Assembly (NCBI GenBank): GCA_019192545.1
Contig: JAHCMI010000018.1
Location: 61,861 to 125,860 of the forward strand
Source: Rivularia sp. MS3
Lineage (GTDB): Bacteria > Cyanobacteriota > Cyanobacteriia > Cyanobacteriales > Nostocaceae
Direction of reading: 5' to 3'
Length of the DNA stretch: 64,000 nt
The notes below the pieces were generated by a model. The model saw only the letters and a program-made list of their open reading frames with translations, was not told the origin of the DNA and did no database searches. The stretch's first letter is position 1. Every line of letters starts with the position of its first letter. Position numbers and translations under genes: made by a program. This document shows, in pieces, positions 10,111 through 17,614 of this stretch.

Positions 10111-10791
10111 ATGATAAAGCTTGGAAATGTAGTTCCTTGGGGGCGTTGTTTTGATGAGTACGTCAAGATGTTTGATTTAACATTAGACGAACTCAAGTTA
10201 AATATAGTTGATTGCGGTGGGGGACCTGCGAGTTTTAATGTGGAGATGATGCAACTCGGCGGTAAAGTTATATCCTGCGATCCTATTTATCAGTTTACTG
10301 TTGAAGAAATTCAAAGCCGCATCCAAGAAACTTATTCCAAAATTATTGCAGGAGTTAAAGAAACTCCAGAAAAATTTGTTTGGAATGATATTACCTCTCC
10401 CGATGAATTAGGGAAAGTAAGAATGGCTGCTATGGACAAATTTCTCGCTGACTTACCACAAGGTATTTTACAAAATCGCTACGTTAAATCCGAATTACCA
10501 AATCTTCCCTTCACTGATGGTAAATTTGATTTAGCATTGTGCGCTCATTTTCTTTTTACTTATTCCAATATACTATCAACCGATTTTCATGTTTCCTCAA
10601 TTTTGGAAATGCTACGAGTGGCTTCCGAGGTACGAGTCTTTCCTGTAGTAACTCAATTCAGCGGTGAGACTTCTCCCCATCTCGAAGCTGTAATTAATCA
10701 ATTAACTGCTCGCGGTTTACAAGTTGAAGTGAGAAAGGTTGATTACGAATTCCAGAAGGGTGGTAGTGAAATGTTAATCATATCCGCTTAA
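10111..10791 (+). CDS. SAM-dependent methyltransferase-like protein
   Basis: 226 aa. The N-terminal part holds a Rossmann SAM-binding motif in degenerate form, NIVDCGGGPASF, followed by KVISCDPIY as the second acidic strand, and later LPFTDGKFDLALCAHFLF, which matches the 'F-D-L' post-motif of class I methyltransferases. I recognise the type as a conserved cyanobacterial protein without an assigned substrate. It is on the same strand as the E1-like gene, 147 bp downstream, with only STRR DNA between, so co-transcription is possible but not shown. No membrane segment or signal peptide is visible. Function beyond SAM binding is not known. Confidence 0.75.
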   Translation: MIKLGNVVPWGRCFDEYVKMFDLTLDELKLNIVDCGGGPASFNVEMMQLGGKVISCDPIYQFTVEEIQSRIQETYSKIIAGVKETPEKFVWNDITSPDELGKVRMAAMDKFLADLPQGILQNRYVKSELPNLPFTDGKFDLALCAHFLFTYSNILSTDFHVSSILEMLRVASEVRVFPVVTQFSGETSPHLEAVINQLTARGLQVEVRKVDYEFQKGGSEMLIISA

Positions 10792-10873
10792 TATCACATT
10801 TTTATTTAAATACAAATATTTATAGCTTGAATATTTTTTTACTTTTACTAACACGACTGTAGTTACAATTTTT

Positions 10874-11839
10874 TTATTTAATATTAATATCAATTTTTGC
10901 AGCCCAACTTTGACGAGTAGTTGATAAGTATTGAAGTGCAGCTTTCCCTTCATCAGGATTGTGTTTTATTACCAAAGACAAATGCCGATCCAATCCATGA
11001 AATGGTATGTATGAAAATTCATCCCAAACAGCAGGATGGAAGCGTAATAAACTAATTTTTTTAATGTTTTTCCTTGACTCAAAACGGTATAACAAGAAAT
11101 TCCAAATTATTAGTAAGGGATGAAATACAACTGGTCGCCAATAATGTATAGTTATTACCATCGCAACCGCTATACCTCCGACTAAACCTAGTGTAGATTC
11201 TCCTACTATAAATAATGCCAAACTGTAAGCTAATGCTATTGATAATCCATAAGCAATTTTAGTTGCTACCGCAGCAGCTATACCCAGCCCTAAACCATAA
11301 GCTAAAGCTACAGCTACATGATAATTATCACCTACCGTAGCACCATCACCTATATAAACTGCGTAAAAAATGACAATTGCGATAGAAACTACTACCGCAA
11401 CCGTTGTGGTGACTGTAATACCACGTGCGATACTATAAATTAATCCCAATGATATTCCCAGAGTCAAAGCTAGCAAGATTGCATAAGAAAAACATATCAA
11501 GAATAGAGATATTGCTTCTCCTAAAGACATATTTGATATGCTTACTAACAATAAAATAATTATTGCTATGGATAAAACCGTTAATAGCAAAGGTAAAATT
11601 AATAAACCCTGAAGGATAAATTTCCACATTGCTGAGATTTTGAAAATATCTAGTTTTTGTAATACAGTAATAAATGAAATATTGGCAGTAAATGATGGGT
11701 GAATGCTTTTAAGATGATTTCTGAAAGCTTGAGGATGAAAGAACATCCACAGAACTAGTTGCAAACTACCCAATATCAAATTTGGATGTTGTTGAGGTGT
11801 ATGCGTATAAATTTTAGAATAGTCTGGTTGATTGTTCAT
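10874..11839 (-). CDS. Polytopic membrane protein, stand-alone copy of the membrane half of the 825-aa STAND protein
   Basis: 321 aa. It starts with QPDYSKIYTHTPQQHPNLIL and a WMFFHPQAFRNHL segment that closely match the start of the protein encoded at 12513-14990. About six hydrophobic segments follow (about 70-250). Its last 60 residues, LLRFHPAVWDEFSY through SWAAKIDINIK, match residues of the larger protein just before its ATPase part begins. The gene then stops, so it is either a natural ATPase-less paralog or a trimmed duplicate; the clean frame and preserved termini favour a functional paralog. Transcription is toward the methyltransferase-like gene, with 82 bp between the two ends. 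No known domain is recognised in the membrane part. Confidence 0.8.
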   Translation of the reverse strand: MNNQPDYSKIYTHTPQQHPNLILGSLQLVLWMFFHPQAFRNHLKSIHPSFTANISFITVLQKLDIFKISAMWKFILQGLLILPLLLTVLSIAIIILLLVSISNMSLGEAISLFLICFSYAILLALTLGISLGLIYSIARGITVTTTVAVVVSIAIVIFYAVYIGDGATVGDNYHVAVALAYGLGLGIAAAVATKIAYGLSIALAYSLALFIVGESTLGLVGGIAVAMVITIHYWRPVVFHPLLIIWNFLLYRFESRKNIKKISLLRFHPAVWDEFSYIPFHGLDRHLSLVIKHNPDEGKAALQYLSTTRQSWAAKIDINIK

Positions 11840-12022
11840 GCAGTGTCATCATTATCATCAAAAATGACACTATTATAACCGATATATTTTTCATGTTTTT
11901 TGTGTACGTATTATCAAATAAATTAAATATGCTGTAGCGTAATTTATCTTTTACATTAAAGTTGAATTCAAAAAAGCGGAAATCAAATCCGCATTCAAAT
12001 AATTTCAAGATGCATCAATTTG

Positions 12023-12403
12023 TTAATCATCATAACTAAAATTCAAAGCCACAAAATCATTTGAGCCAGAAGCTTGACATAATACTTGCTTTCTTTTATC
12101 GCGCTCATCTCTAATACAGCTAACTTGTTGCTTGAAAGCATTCAAATTATTTTTATATCTACCGGGATCTATACGAAGTCTTCTGCGAAATTGTCCCCAA
12201 GTTACATCCAGAATTTTATCGCCGCAAACCATTTCCACTTCCCCGCGCTCAATATCAACATCACCGACATCAACTTCAACTTCAGCATCTTCGATTTCAA
12301 TAATGTTGCAAGTTTCCATCGTCGTGCGATTTCCGCAAGCAGATAACATTGCGATCGCGCTCAGCGTAAACCCGGTTGTACAAATGATTGATAATATTTT
12401 CAT
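12023..12403 (-). CDS. Small putative lipoprotein
   Basis: 126 aa. The N-terminus MKILSIICTTGFTLSAIAMLSAC is a lipoprotein signal with lipobox LSAC, predicting a lipid anchor on Cys23. The mature part is acidic at first, with a run of short valine-acid strands (AEVEVDVGDVDIERGEVEMV), then basic (FRRRLRIDPGRYKNNL). Four further cysteines (in METC, MVCG, VSCI and VLCQ) could form two disulfides. I do not recognise the family. It lies between the two paralogous membrane genes and on the same strand, so it may belong to the same unit; that is inference. It ends with FVALNFSYDD. Confidence 0.7.
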   Translation of the reverse strand: MKILSIICTTGFTLSAIAMLSACGNRTTMETCNIIEIEDAEVEVDVGDVDIERGEVEMVCGDKILDVTWGQFRRRLRIDPGRYKNNLNAFKQQVSCIRDERDKRKQVLCQASGSNDFVALNFSYDD

Positions 12404-12447
12404 TTTTTAATTAGAATTAAAACTTAATTATGGATAACGCAATCATA

Positions 12448-12472
12448 GTCATTGCGACGCTCCGAAGCAATC
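12448..12472. repeat. Degenerate half-copy of the GTCATTGCGA palindrome family
   Basis: GTCATTGCGACGCTCCGAAG followed by CAATC matches the left half of the palindromic units at 15011-15137 and 15590-15884, without the mirrored right half. It lies in the short gap between the lipoprotein gene and the 825-aa gene. Confidence 0.6.
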
Positions 12473-12512
12473 CTAAAATACTTAAGATAATTAACGAGCG
12501 TATAAGTTTTGT

Positions 12513-14990
12513 TTAAATATTACTCTTCTCAAACCACCGCCGAATTAATTCTACTTGAAAACAATAACGACTATTCACTTCCTCAATTAATTCTCGCTGC
12601 AATAATAACCTCATAGCATTAGAATAATCTGTATTTTGAAACTCTAGCGCCATAGTTTTTTCACTAACTACTGCTTTTTCTCCCTTAGCAGCGATAAACC
12701 GAAGAATTTCTAAACCCGTGGTATTGACTTGATTATTTATATCAGCGAAAAATAAACTACCGGCTTTTAAAGCTTCTGGAATTGCTGCTTCCACATCAGC
12801 TAAAGTTGCCAAACGCCGTACTGATGGATCTTGTTCGTTTTTCAGTGCAACTAGTTCGCTACACATAAGCTGTACTAAAAAAGGATGACAGCGCGTCAGT
12901 TGTAATATTCGTTCCACAGCATCCGGTTCATAGCGTAGTTTAAAATCTTTGATGGGATGTTCGATTAATTGACGGGCTTCATGTTCGAGTAAATAACTGA
13001 CTTTTACCACCTGTACGTTGATAAGATAGCTAGCCCAACGCTGATATTCTTCGATTGTATGGGAACCTGCAATTAACACCTTGAATTTAGGACGATGTTG
13101 GATTAAATGACGCAATATTCCTAAAACATCTTCTTCATCAAAACGTCCTTTGCTAATAGCTTTATCTAGGGCTTCAAACTCATCAAGCATTAGTAAAGCT
13201 GTATTTTGTTCTAAGGTTTCTTCTACCTTGTCCAACCATTCGTCAAAGTTAGTAAAAGGGTCATTTTCTAAAGTTTCGCGGGTGAGGGGTGGTAGAGTTA
13301 AAGCACTTTGAAGTTTAGCTGAATTAATCATCCCTCTAGCAAGATTGTAGAGAAAACCTGTAGAATCTTTTGCTTTTGAAGGTGTGCCTTGTAAATCTAC
13401 AAACATCTGAATAATAGAATTATGCAATAGCTTTCCCAGATTGTTGAGCAGGGAAGTTTTACCCATGCGTTTCTGTCCGTAAAGTAGCAAAGGCGGACGA
13501 CGACGATCTAAAAGTAGTTGTTCGATGCGGCTTCCGATGTCATCTCTTCCGATGAATATTTGCTGTTGAAGTGTTAGTGGTACGCCGATTATATAAGGTG
13601 AATCTATTTCTTGGCGGAGTTCGGTTTCTTTTGCGAGTTGTTCTATGTGGTTACTGATAATGTCACGCCATTTTCTTGCTATAGGATAGAAACGAGGAGC
13701 ATATTTATGTTGACTGCGACTTAAATCTTGTAAATTTTTGTCTAAATTTTCTAAAACGGTCTTTAGTACAAGACGTTTACGATAATTTGTTGAGTAATTT
13801 AAATGAGTCTTAACGTCTTCGCTTGTGCGGTTAAAAATACGTATTACTATACTAGCCGAACCTTCTGCTTCGCTAATTATCAATTCATCGTAAGCATTAC
13901 TGATATCTTCTAAACTAGTACATTTTTCTAAATAAATTGCATCTAATTCTATTTTTATAGCTTGACCTACCCAACGTAGAGGACTATTGATTAAGTATTC
14001 AATTGCAGCATCTGCTTCTAATCGATTACGTTTTGCTACCAACAAAATATAATCTTGTAAATTTTTAAATTTTAAGTATTGTAATTCATCCCAAAAAACA
14101 GAATTATAGCGTAGTAAAGTTGCCTGAGTTGTTGTCTTATCTTTATCTATTTCATAAATTATATTATTCCATATCGCTTGAAAAGGATAGGTAATTAAAG
14201 GTAGCCATAAGCCTATAGATGAAAACAGACCTAAATTTGAATAAAAAATAATTCGTCGTTGTAATCTAACTCTTTGATATTGAAAATCTACTGATACAGG
14301 TGATAAAGTCCACGTTTCCCACATCAAATAAGCTAACATTAAAGAAATAAAAAATAAAATTATTAAACTCAATCCATGCCGTGGTATATTCGTGGTTATA
14401 TTCATTCCTATAATAGCTAAAACAATCAAAATAAGAGAATTATTTTGAATCATATTGGAACCGACTAAACTTGTTATCAGTGCAGTCAAAGCTCCATATG
14501 TGATACCACATCCGATACCAGATAGAATAGAGGAATTATCATTACTAAATTTGCTCTCAAGTAAAGAAAATATTATTCCTACAATAAGAGCAGCAAAAAT
14601 ACCACCTAATAAATCATAAATTGCGCCTAATATAACCTTATCCAATGATTTACCAAGTATTAGTACAAATAGGATAGCTCCGAATTTGACTAATATTGGC
14701 AAGATGAGAAAAAGTTGTATTAGTAGACGCAATAAATTTGGATTTTTCCATTGTATTGATTTATGATTTTGAGTTTTAGATTTTAATAATCTAGGTTCAA
14801 TCCGTTGTAAATGATTTTTAAAAGCTGTAGGACGAAAAAACATCCAGAATAGCAATTGCAAACTACCTAATATTAAATTGGGATGTTGTTCGGGTGCGTG
14901 GGTGTAGATTTTAGAATAGTCAGGTTGGGTTGTCATGGCGATGACATGGTTTTTTAGGAAGTTATCAAGAAAATAACACTTTTCTTTCAA
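12513..14990 (-). CDS. Membrane-anchored STAND-type AAA ATPase
   Basis: 825 aa. Residues about 20-330 form a polytopic membrane module shared with the 321-aa paralog downstream. A linker (about 330-470) leads to an ATPase of the STAND/archaeal-ATPase type: FIGRDDIGSRIE (near 478), Walker A GQKRMGKTS (near 508), Walker B LLMLDEFEAL (near 600), sensor KVLIAGSHT and RCHPFLVQLMCSEL in the helical lid. A winged-helix-like end (about 745-825) closes the protein. STAND ATPases are signalling switches, often of conflict systems or regulators; no C-terminal effector such as a protease, TIR or nuclease is fused here. The first Met at 14990 gives an extra 18 residues; the ATG at 14936 (MTTQPDYSKIYTH) matches the start of the paralog and is equally likely. 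Confidence 0.85.
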   Translation of the reverse strand: MKEKCYFLDNFLKNHVIAMTTQPDYSKIYTHAPEQHPNLILGSLQLLFWMFFRPTAFKNHLQRIEPRLLKSKTQNHKSIQWKNPNLLRLLIQLFLILPILVKFGAILFVLILGKSLDKVILGAIYDLLGGIFAALIVGIIFSLLESKFSNDNSSILSGIGCGITYGALTALITSLVGSNMIQNNSLILIVLAIIGMNITTNIPRHGLSLIILFFISLMLAYLMWETWTLSPVSVDFQYQRVRLQRRIIFYSNLGLFSSIGLWLPLITYPFQAIWNNIIYEIDKDKTTTQATLLRYNSVFWDELQYLKFKNLQDYILLVAKRNRLEADAAIEYLINSPLRWVGQAIKIELDAIYLEKCTSLEDISNAYDELIISEAEGSASIVIRIFNRTSEDVKTHLNYSTNYRKRLVLKTVLENLDKNLQDLSRSQHKYAPRFYPIARKWRDIISNHIEQLAKETELRQEIDSPYIIGVPLTLQQQIFIGRDDIGSRIEQLLLDRRRPPLLLYGQKRMGKTSLLNNLGKLLHNSIIQMFVDLQGTPSKAKDSTGFLYNLARGMINSAKLQSALTLPPLTRETLENDPFTNFDEWLDKVEETLEQNTALLMLDEFEALDKAISKGRFDEEDVLGILRHLIQHRPKFKVLIAGSHTIEEYQRWASYLINVQVVKVSYLLEHEARQLIEHPIKDFKLRYEPDAVERILQLTRCHPFLVQLMCSELVALKNEQDPSVRRLATLADVEAAIPEALKAGSLFFADINNQVNTTGLEILRFIAAKGEKAVVSEKTMALEFQNTDYSNAMRLLLQRELIEEVNSRYCFQVELIRRWFEKSNI

Positions 14991-15010
14991 TCACAATACC
15001 TACCTACAAA

Positions 15011-15137
15011 GTCATTGCGAGCGTAATGTTAGCAAAGCGTGTCCGATAGGACATAATGGAGCGAAGCAATCTCATGACTGTGGATTTGACAAAAACTCTG
15101 GGATTGCTTCGTTTCTCTCTGTTCCGCTCGCAATGAC
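15011..15137. repeat. Nested palindromic repeat unit A (GTCATTGCGA family)
   Basis: The outer arms GTCATTGCGAGCG (15011-15023) and CGCTCGCAATGAC (15125-15137) are perfect 13-bp inverted repeats. The inner arms GCGAAGCAATC (15061-15071) and GATTGCTTCG (15102-15111) pair as well. The left side carries an extra AGCAAAGCGTGTCC...GGACATAA segment that resembles a second dispersed repeat seen at about 34860 and 63725. It ends 47 bp beyond the stop of the GIY-YIG gene. Confidence 0.8.
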
Positions 15138-15184
15138 ACATCGTAAACGATTAAGCGAACATGATATTACACTTGCAACGACAT

Positions 15185-15478
15185 TTATAATTCATCATAC
15201 AAATCTTTCCATTGATGATTCATTTGATTAACTAGATCAATCTTCTTTTGTCTAGAACCTGCTTTTATTTGTTTTTCTCTACTAATTGCGGTGTAAGAAT
15301 CTTCATAGATTTCGTAATAAACTAATTTTGTCAAGTTATATTTCTTTGTAAAACCTTCTATTAGTTTTGATTTGTGTTCGCTAACTCTTCTGTGTAAATC
15401 GCTTGTGAATCCTGTATAAAGAACTTTTTTGTATTGATTTGTCATTATGTAAATGTAATATTGCTTATTCATTTTCAT
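15185..15478 (-). CDS. Small GIY-YIG nuclease-domain protein (UPF0213/YhbQ-like)
   Basis: 97 aa, the single-domain size of this family. The motif appears as YYIYIMTNQ followed by VLYTGFTSDLHRRVSEH (YIY...YTG), with the catalytic-type arginine in LHRRVSEHK and the conserved YYEIYEDSYTAISREKQIKAG, where the glutamate of REKQIK is the metal-binding candidate. The fold cuts DNA, but the cellular role of these short proteins is not settled. The gene is bracketed by members of one palindrome family: unit A ends 47 bp past its stop, and units B to E begin 73 bp before its start. This context suggests a link between nuclease and repeats; see findings. Confidence 0.9.
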   Translation of the reverse strand: MKMNKQYYIYIMTNQYKKVLYTGFTSDLHRRVSEHKSKLIEGFTKKYNLTKLVYYEIYEDSYTAISREKQIKAGSRQKKIDLVNQMNHQWKDLYDEL

Positions 15479-15550
15479 TGCAAGCGAGAGAAATACGGGT
15501 TATTTTCTCGTTATACTTTATGCGATGAGCCACACCCTTCAGGTGAATGC

Positions 15551-15884
15551 CACGCTTCACTTCGTTTCGCTCGCAATGACTGCGATGTCGTCATTGCGAA
15601 CGAAGTGACGCAATCTCATGACTTGGGTTTTTACAGAATCTGGGATTGCCGCGCTTCACTTTGTCACGCTCGCAATGACACAGAGAATAACGTCATTGCG
15701 AATGTAGCGAAGCAATCTCCTAACTTGAGTTTTTGCAGAGTCTGGGATTGCCGCGCTTCACTTCGTTACGCTCGCAATGACACAGAGAATAACGTCATTG
15801 CGAACGAAGTGAAGCAATCTCATAACTGTGGGTTTTTGTAGAGTCTGGGATTGCCGCGCTTCACTTCGTTACGCTCGCAATGAC
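15551..15884. repeat. Tandem palindromic repeat array, units B-E, 102-bp period
   Basis: Unit B (15551-15580) is a right half only. Units C (15590-15679), D (15692-15781) and E (15794-15884) are each about 90 bp, start with GTCATTGCGAA and end with CGCTCGCAATGAC, and are separated by the same 12-bp spacer, giving an exact 102-bp period. Each unit is a large hairpin. As 102 is a multiple of three, one frame stays open across the array, which creates a false 135-codon frame. The array ends 2 bp before the stop codon of the HTH-STAND gene on the minus strand and may serve as its transcript end. Confidence 0.85.
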
Positions 15885-15886
15885 AA

Positions 15887-16972
15887 CTATCCCAACAAAT
15901 GAATAAACGGCTTCATCTGCAACAACCCTTCTTCTTTCCATTCCTCCCCATCATCCCCTTCTTCTAAACTAAACAATCTTTCGCTACACAAAATTTGCAA
16001 CAATAACGGTACGCAACAACTCTGCTGCAAAATCCATTCCACATCTTCTTCAGGAAAAGCTATCGGTGAACTCGCAATCAATTCTCGCGCTTCTAATTCT
16101 GTAAATTCTTTTAAATAAGCTGTATAACCAAAGATATTAAAAAACGGCGAACTATGTCCCGTGCTTCTTGCTAATTCAGTTGGTGATTCGTGAGTAGCTA
16201 AAATAAATGCTAGGTTTCCCCCTGTATGATTCGTTGCTAAAGAACGTAAACTTTCCCAAAATTCATCATCTAATTCTTCGCAGCGTTGCAAACCGACACC
16301 AATTTCATCGAGCAATATAACGGTAGGATTTTTCAAGTTATCGCTGACTACATCCATAAAACGATCTAAATCGCATGGGTATGGTACCTTCAAATTCAAA
16401 TTATCTAAAATATGATTTAAAAAATTCTCCCTACTAGCCATGCGTGAATCTTGAAAGTCTACAAATATCCACTTGTAAATTTCTGGATGTGTTAACCAAT
16501 CGGATTTTTGCTGCTGTCGTAATTCTTCTTTAGGTGTAGCGGTAATATATTTTAGGTAATGCAGCAGAGAAGTTTTACCAATACGTGGCTTTCCGATAAT
16601 TGCAGCGTTTTGCAAGGGATGGCGTTTGAGTATCTGAAATAAGCGTTTGAGTTCTTTTTTTCGTCCAAAAAATCTGCTCGGATGTTTGATAGAGGAACCG
16701 ATTATGAAGGGTGAGGTTTCCTCTATGGGTAGGTTGCTATCCGTTGCTAATGTCTCTTTCTCCGATATTTCTTGCCAGTCTAAACCTAGTGTTTCGCAAA
16801 TTTCGACAAAATACTCAAAATCAACCGGCTTCCCAGCAAAGAAGTTTTTCACCGTAGATAATGATGGCGTTACATGTTCGGCAAATTTTGACTTGCTGGG
16901 ATAGCCATTGCGCTTCAATGCTGAATTGATTTTTGGCAGATATTCGGAGTCTACTTTTTGCGATCGCGGCAT
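15887..16972 (-). CDS. HTH-STAND ATPase
   Basis: 361 aa. Residues about 3-70 form a helix-turn-helix-like module (SKFAEHVTPSLSTVKNFF, FEYFVEICETLGLDWQEI) of the kind that opens many cyanobacterial NACHT, NB-ARC and TIR-type conflict proteins. The ATPase follows: FFGRKKELKRLF (101-112), Walker A GKPRIGKTS (127-135), Walker B VILLDEI (218-224), sensor FILATHES (257-263) and a lid segment with CCVPLLLQILCSE. The C-terminus stops soon after the lid, so there is no winged helix and no effector domain. The ATPase resembles that of the 825-aa protein, suggesting related roles. It is divergent from the 92-aa membrane protein, with 168 bp holding nested inverted repeats, so autoregulation by its HTH is plausible. 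Confidence 0.85.
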   Translation of the reverse strand: MPRSQKVDSEYLPKINSALKRNGYPSKSKFAEHVTPSLSTVKNFFAGKPVDFEYFVEICETLGLDWQEISEKETLATDSNLPIEETSPFIIGSSIKHPSRFFGRKKELKRLFQILKRHPLQNAAIIGKPRIGKTSLLHYLKYITATPKEELRQQQKSDWLTHPEIYKWIFVDFQDSRMASRENFLNHILDNLNLKVPYPCDLDRFMDVVSDNLKNPTVILLDEIGVGLQRCEELDDEFWESLRSLATNHTGGNLAFILATHESPTELARSTGHSSPFFNIFGYTAYLKEFTELEARELIASSPIAFPEEDVEWILQQSCCVPLLLQILCSERLFSLEEGDDGEEWKEEGLLQMKPFIHLLG

Positions 16973-17093
16973 TCTTTTCGAGTGAAAACTGTTTAAATTT
17001 TACCGATTTTTGATGCCAGCACAAATAAATCACCCAAATATCACCTAAAACTTGTCCGTAACTCAACTATTGCTCAACCAATATCTCCACCAC

Positions 17094-17134
17094 TGTCCGA
17101 TTTTAATCGAATTATCAGATTAATTTCACGGACA
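17094..17134. promoter_or_regulatory. Nested inverted repeats in divergent promoter, candidate operator
   Basis: TGTCCG (17094-17099) pairs with CGGACA (17129-17134), and inside it TTAATC (17103-17108) pairs with GATTAA (17118-17123). A further TGTCCG lies at 17053-17058. The site ends 6 bp before the ATG of the 92-aa gene and lies 122 bp from the start of the HTH-STAND gene. Binding by the HTH protein is inference. Confidence 0.5.
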
Positions 17135-17140
17135 ATACAA

Positions 17141-17419
17141 ATGAAAAATCAAAACAAAATCGCAAAACAAAACCAACAATCTAACAGCATCCATCAAGAA
17201 AAGCTTCAACAAGCGCGTGCAATTTTCAATTTAAAATTCAACTTACTTAAGTTGAGCATCATAACTACTTTCGCTAGTGTTCTATTAATATATTCCGGTC
17301 ATTTACCAGCAGAAAAAGTTGAAGCTGCACAAGGAATTATTAATAGAATAGTTTTACTAACTTTTAAAGTTAGCAAAGATACCAACGAAAAATTAGATGA
17401 CGAAAACAAGGATGAATAA
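17141..17419 (+). CDS. Small membrane protein resembling the cyanobacterial TRADD-N-associated membrane domain
   Basis: 92 aa. The N-terminus is polar and Gln/Asn-rich; the core ARAIFNLKFNLLKLSIITTF begins the first membrane segment (about 33-55), a second hydrophobic stretch is at about 64-80, and the end KVSKDTNEKLDDENKDE is charged. The order 'AR..FN', two membrane segments, then 'N.+LD' matches my recollection of the family called cyanobacterial TRADD-N-associated transmembrane domain, described from conflict-system gene neighbourhoods. This is pattern recognition without a search. It is divergent from the HTH-STAND gene, which fits a signalling pair at the membrane. A hairpin terminator follows at 17448. 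Confidence 0.7.
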   Translation: MKNQNKIAKQNQQSNSIHQEKLQQARAIFNLKFNLLKLSIITTFASVLLIYSGHLPAEKVEAAQGIINRIVLLTFKVSKDTNEKLDDENKDE

Positions 17420-17447
17420 TTAGTTTGGATAAAAATGAACCGAAATT

Positions 17448-17468
17448 AGCCAACGAAGGTTGGCTTTG
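17448..17468 (+). terminator. Hairpin terminator of the 92-aa gene
   Basis: AGCCAAC and GTTGGCT form perfect 7-bp arms around a GAAG loop, followed by TTGTAA; the T-run is short. It lies 29 bp after the stop codon. Confidence 0.55.
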
Positions 17469-17513
17469 TAACTGTAGCTCCACTCTTCTAGAGTGAGAGC
17501 GGTTGAGATAATT

Positions 17514-17579
17514 GGTGCGTGACGGTAAATTCAAATTGTTTTGTTATGCCTAATAAATTATCGTAACCGTCACAGCACC
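17514..17579. repeat. Dispersed GGTGCGTGACGG hairpin
   Basis: GGTGCGTGACGGT (17514-17526) is mirrored by ACCGTCACAGCACC (17566-17579), giving a 66-bp hairpin of the same family as 25404-25464, 52052-52606 and 59454-59518. Confidence 0.7.
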
Positions 17580-17614
17580 CTACAAATTATTTTCTCCTCA
17601 TCCCCTTGTCTCCC

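Noticed and set aside
15434..15841. Open frame of 135 codons on the plus strand
   Set aside because: It is a by-product of the 102-bp palindromic repeats, whose period is a multiple of three. The translation is a 34-residue repeat of the 'ASLRYARND...NVIANEVKQS' kind, known as a false product of such repeats.
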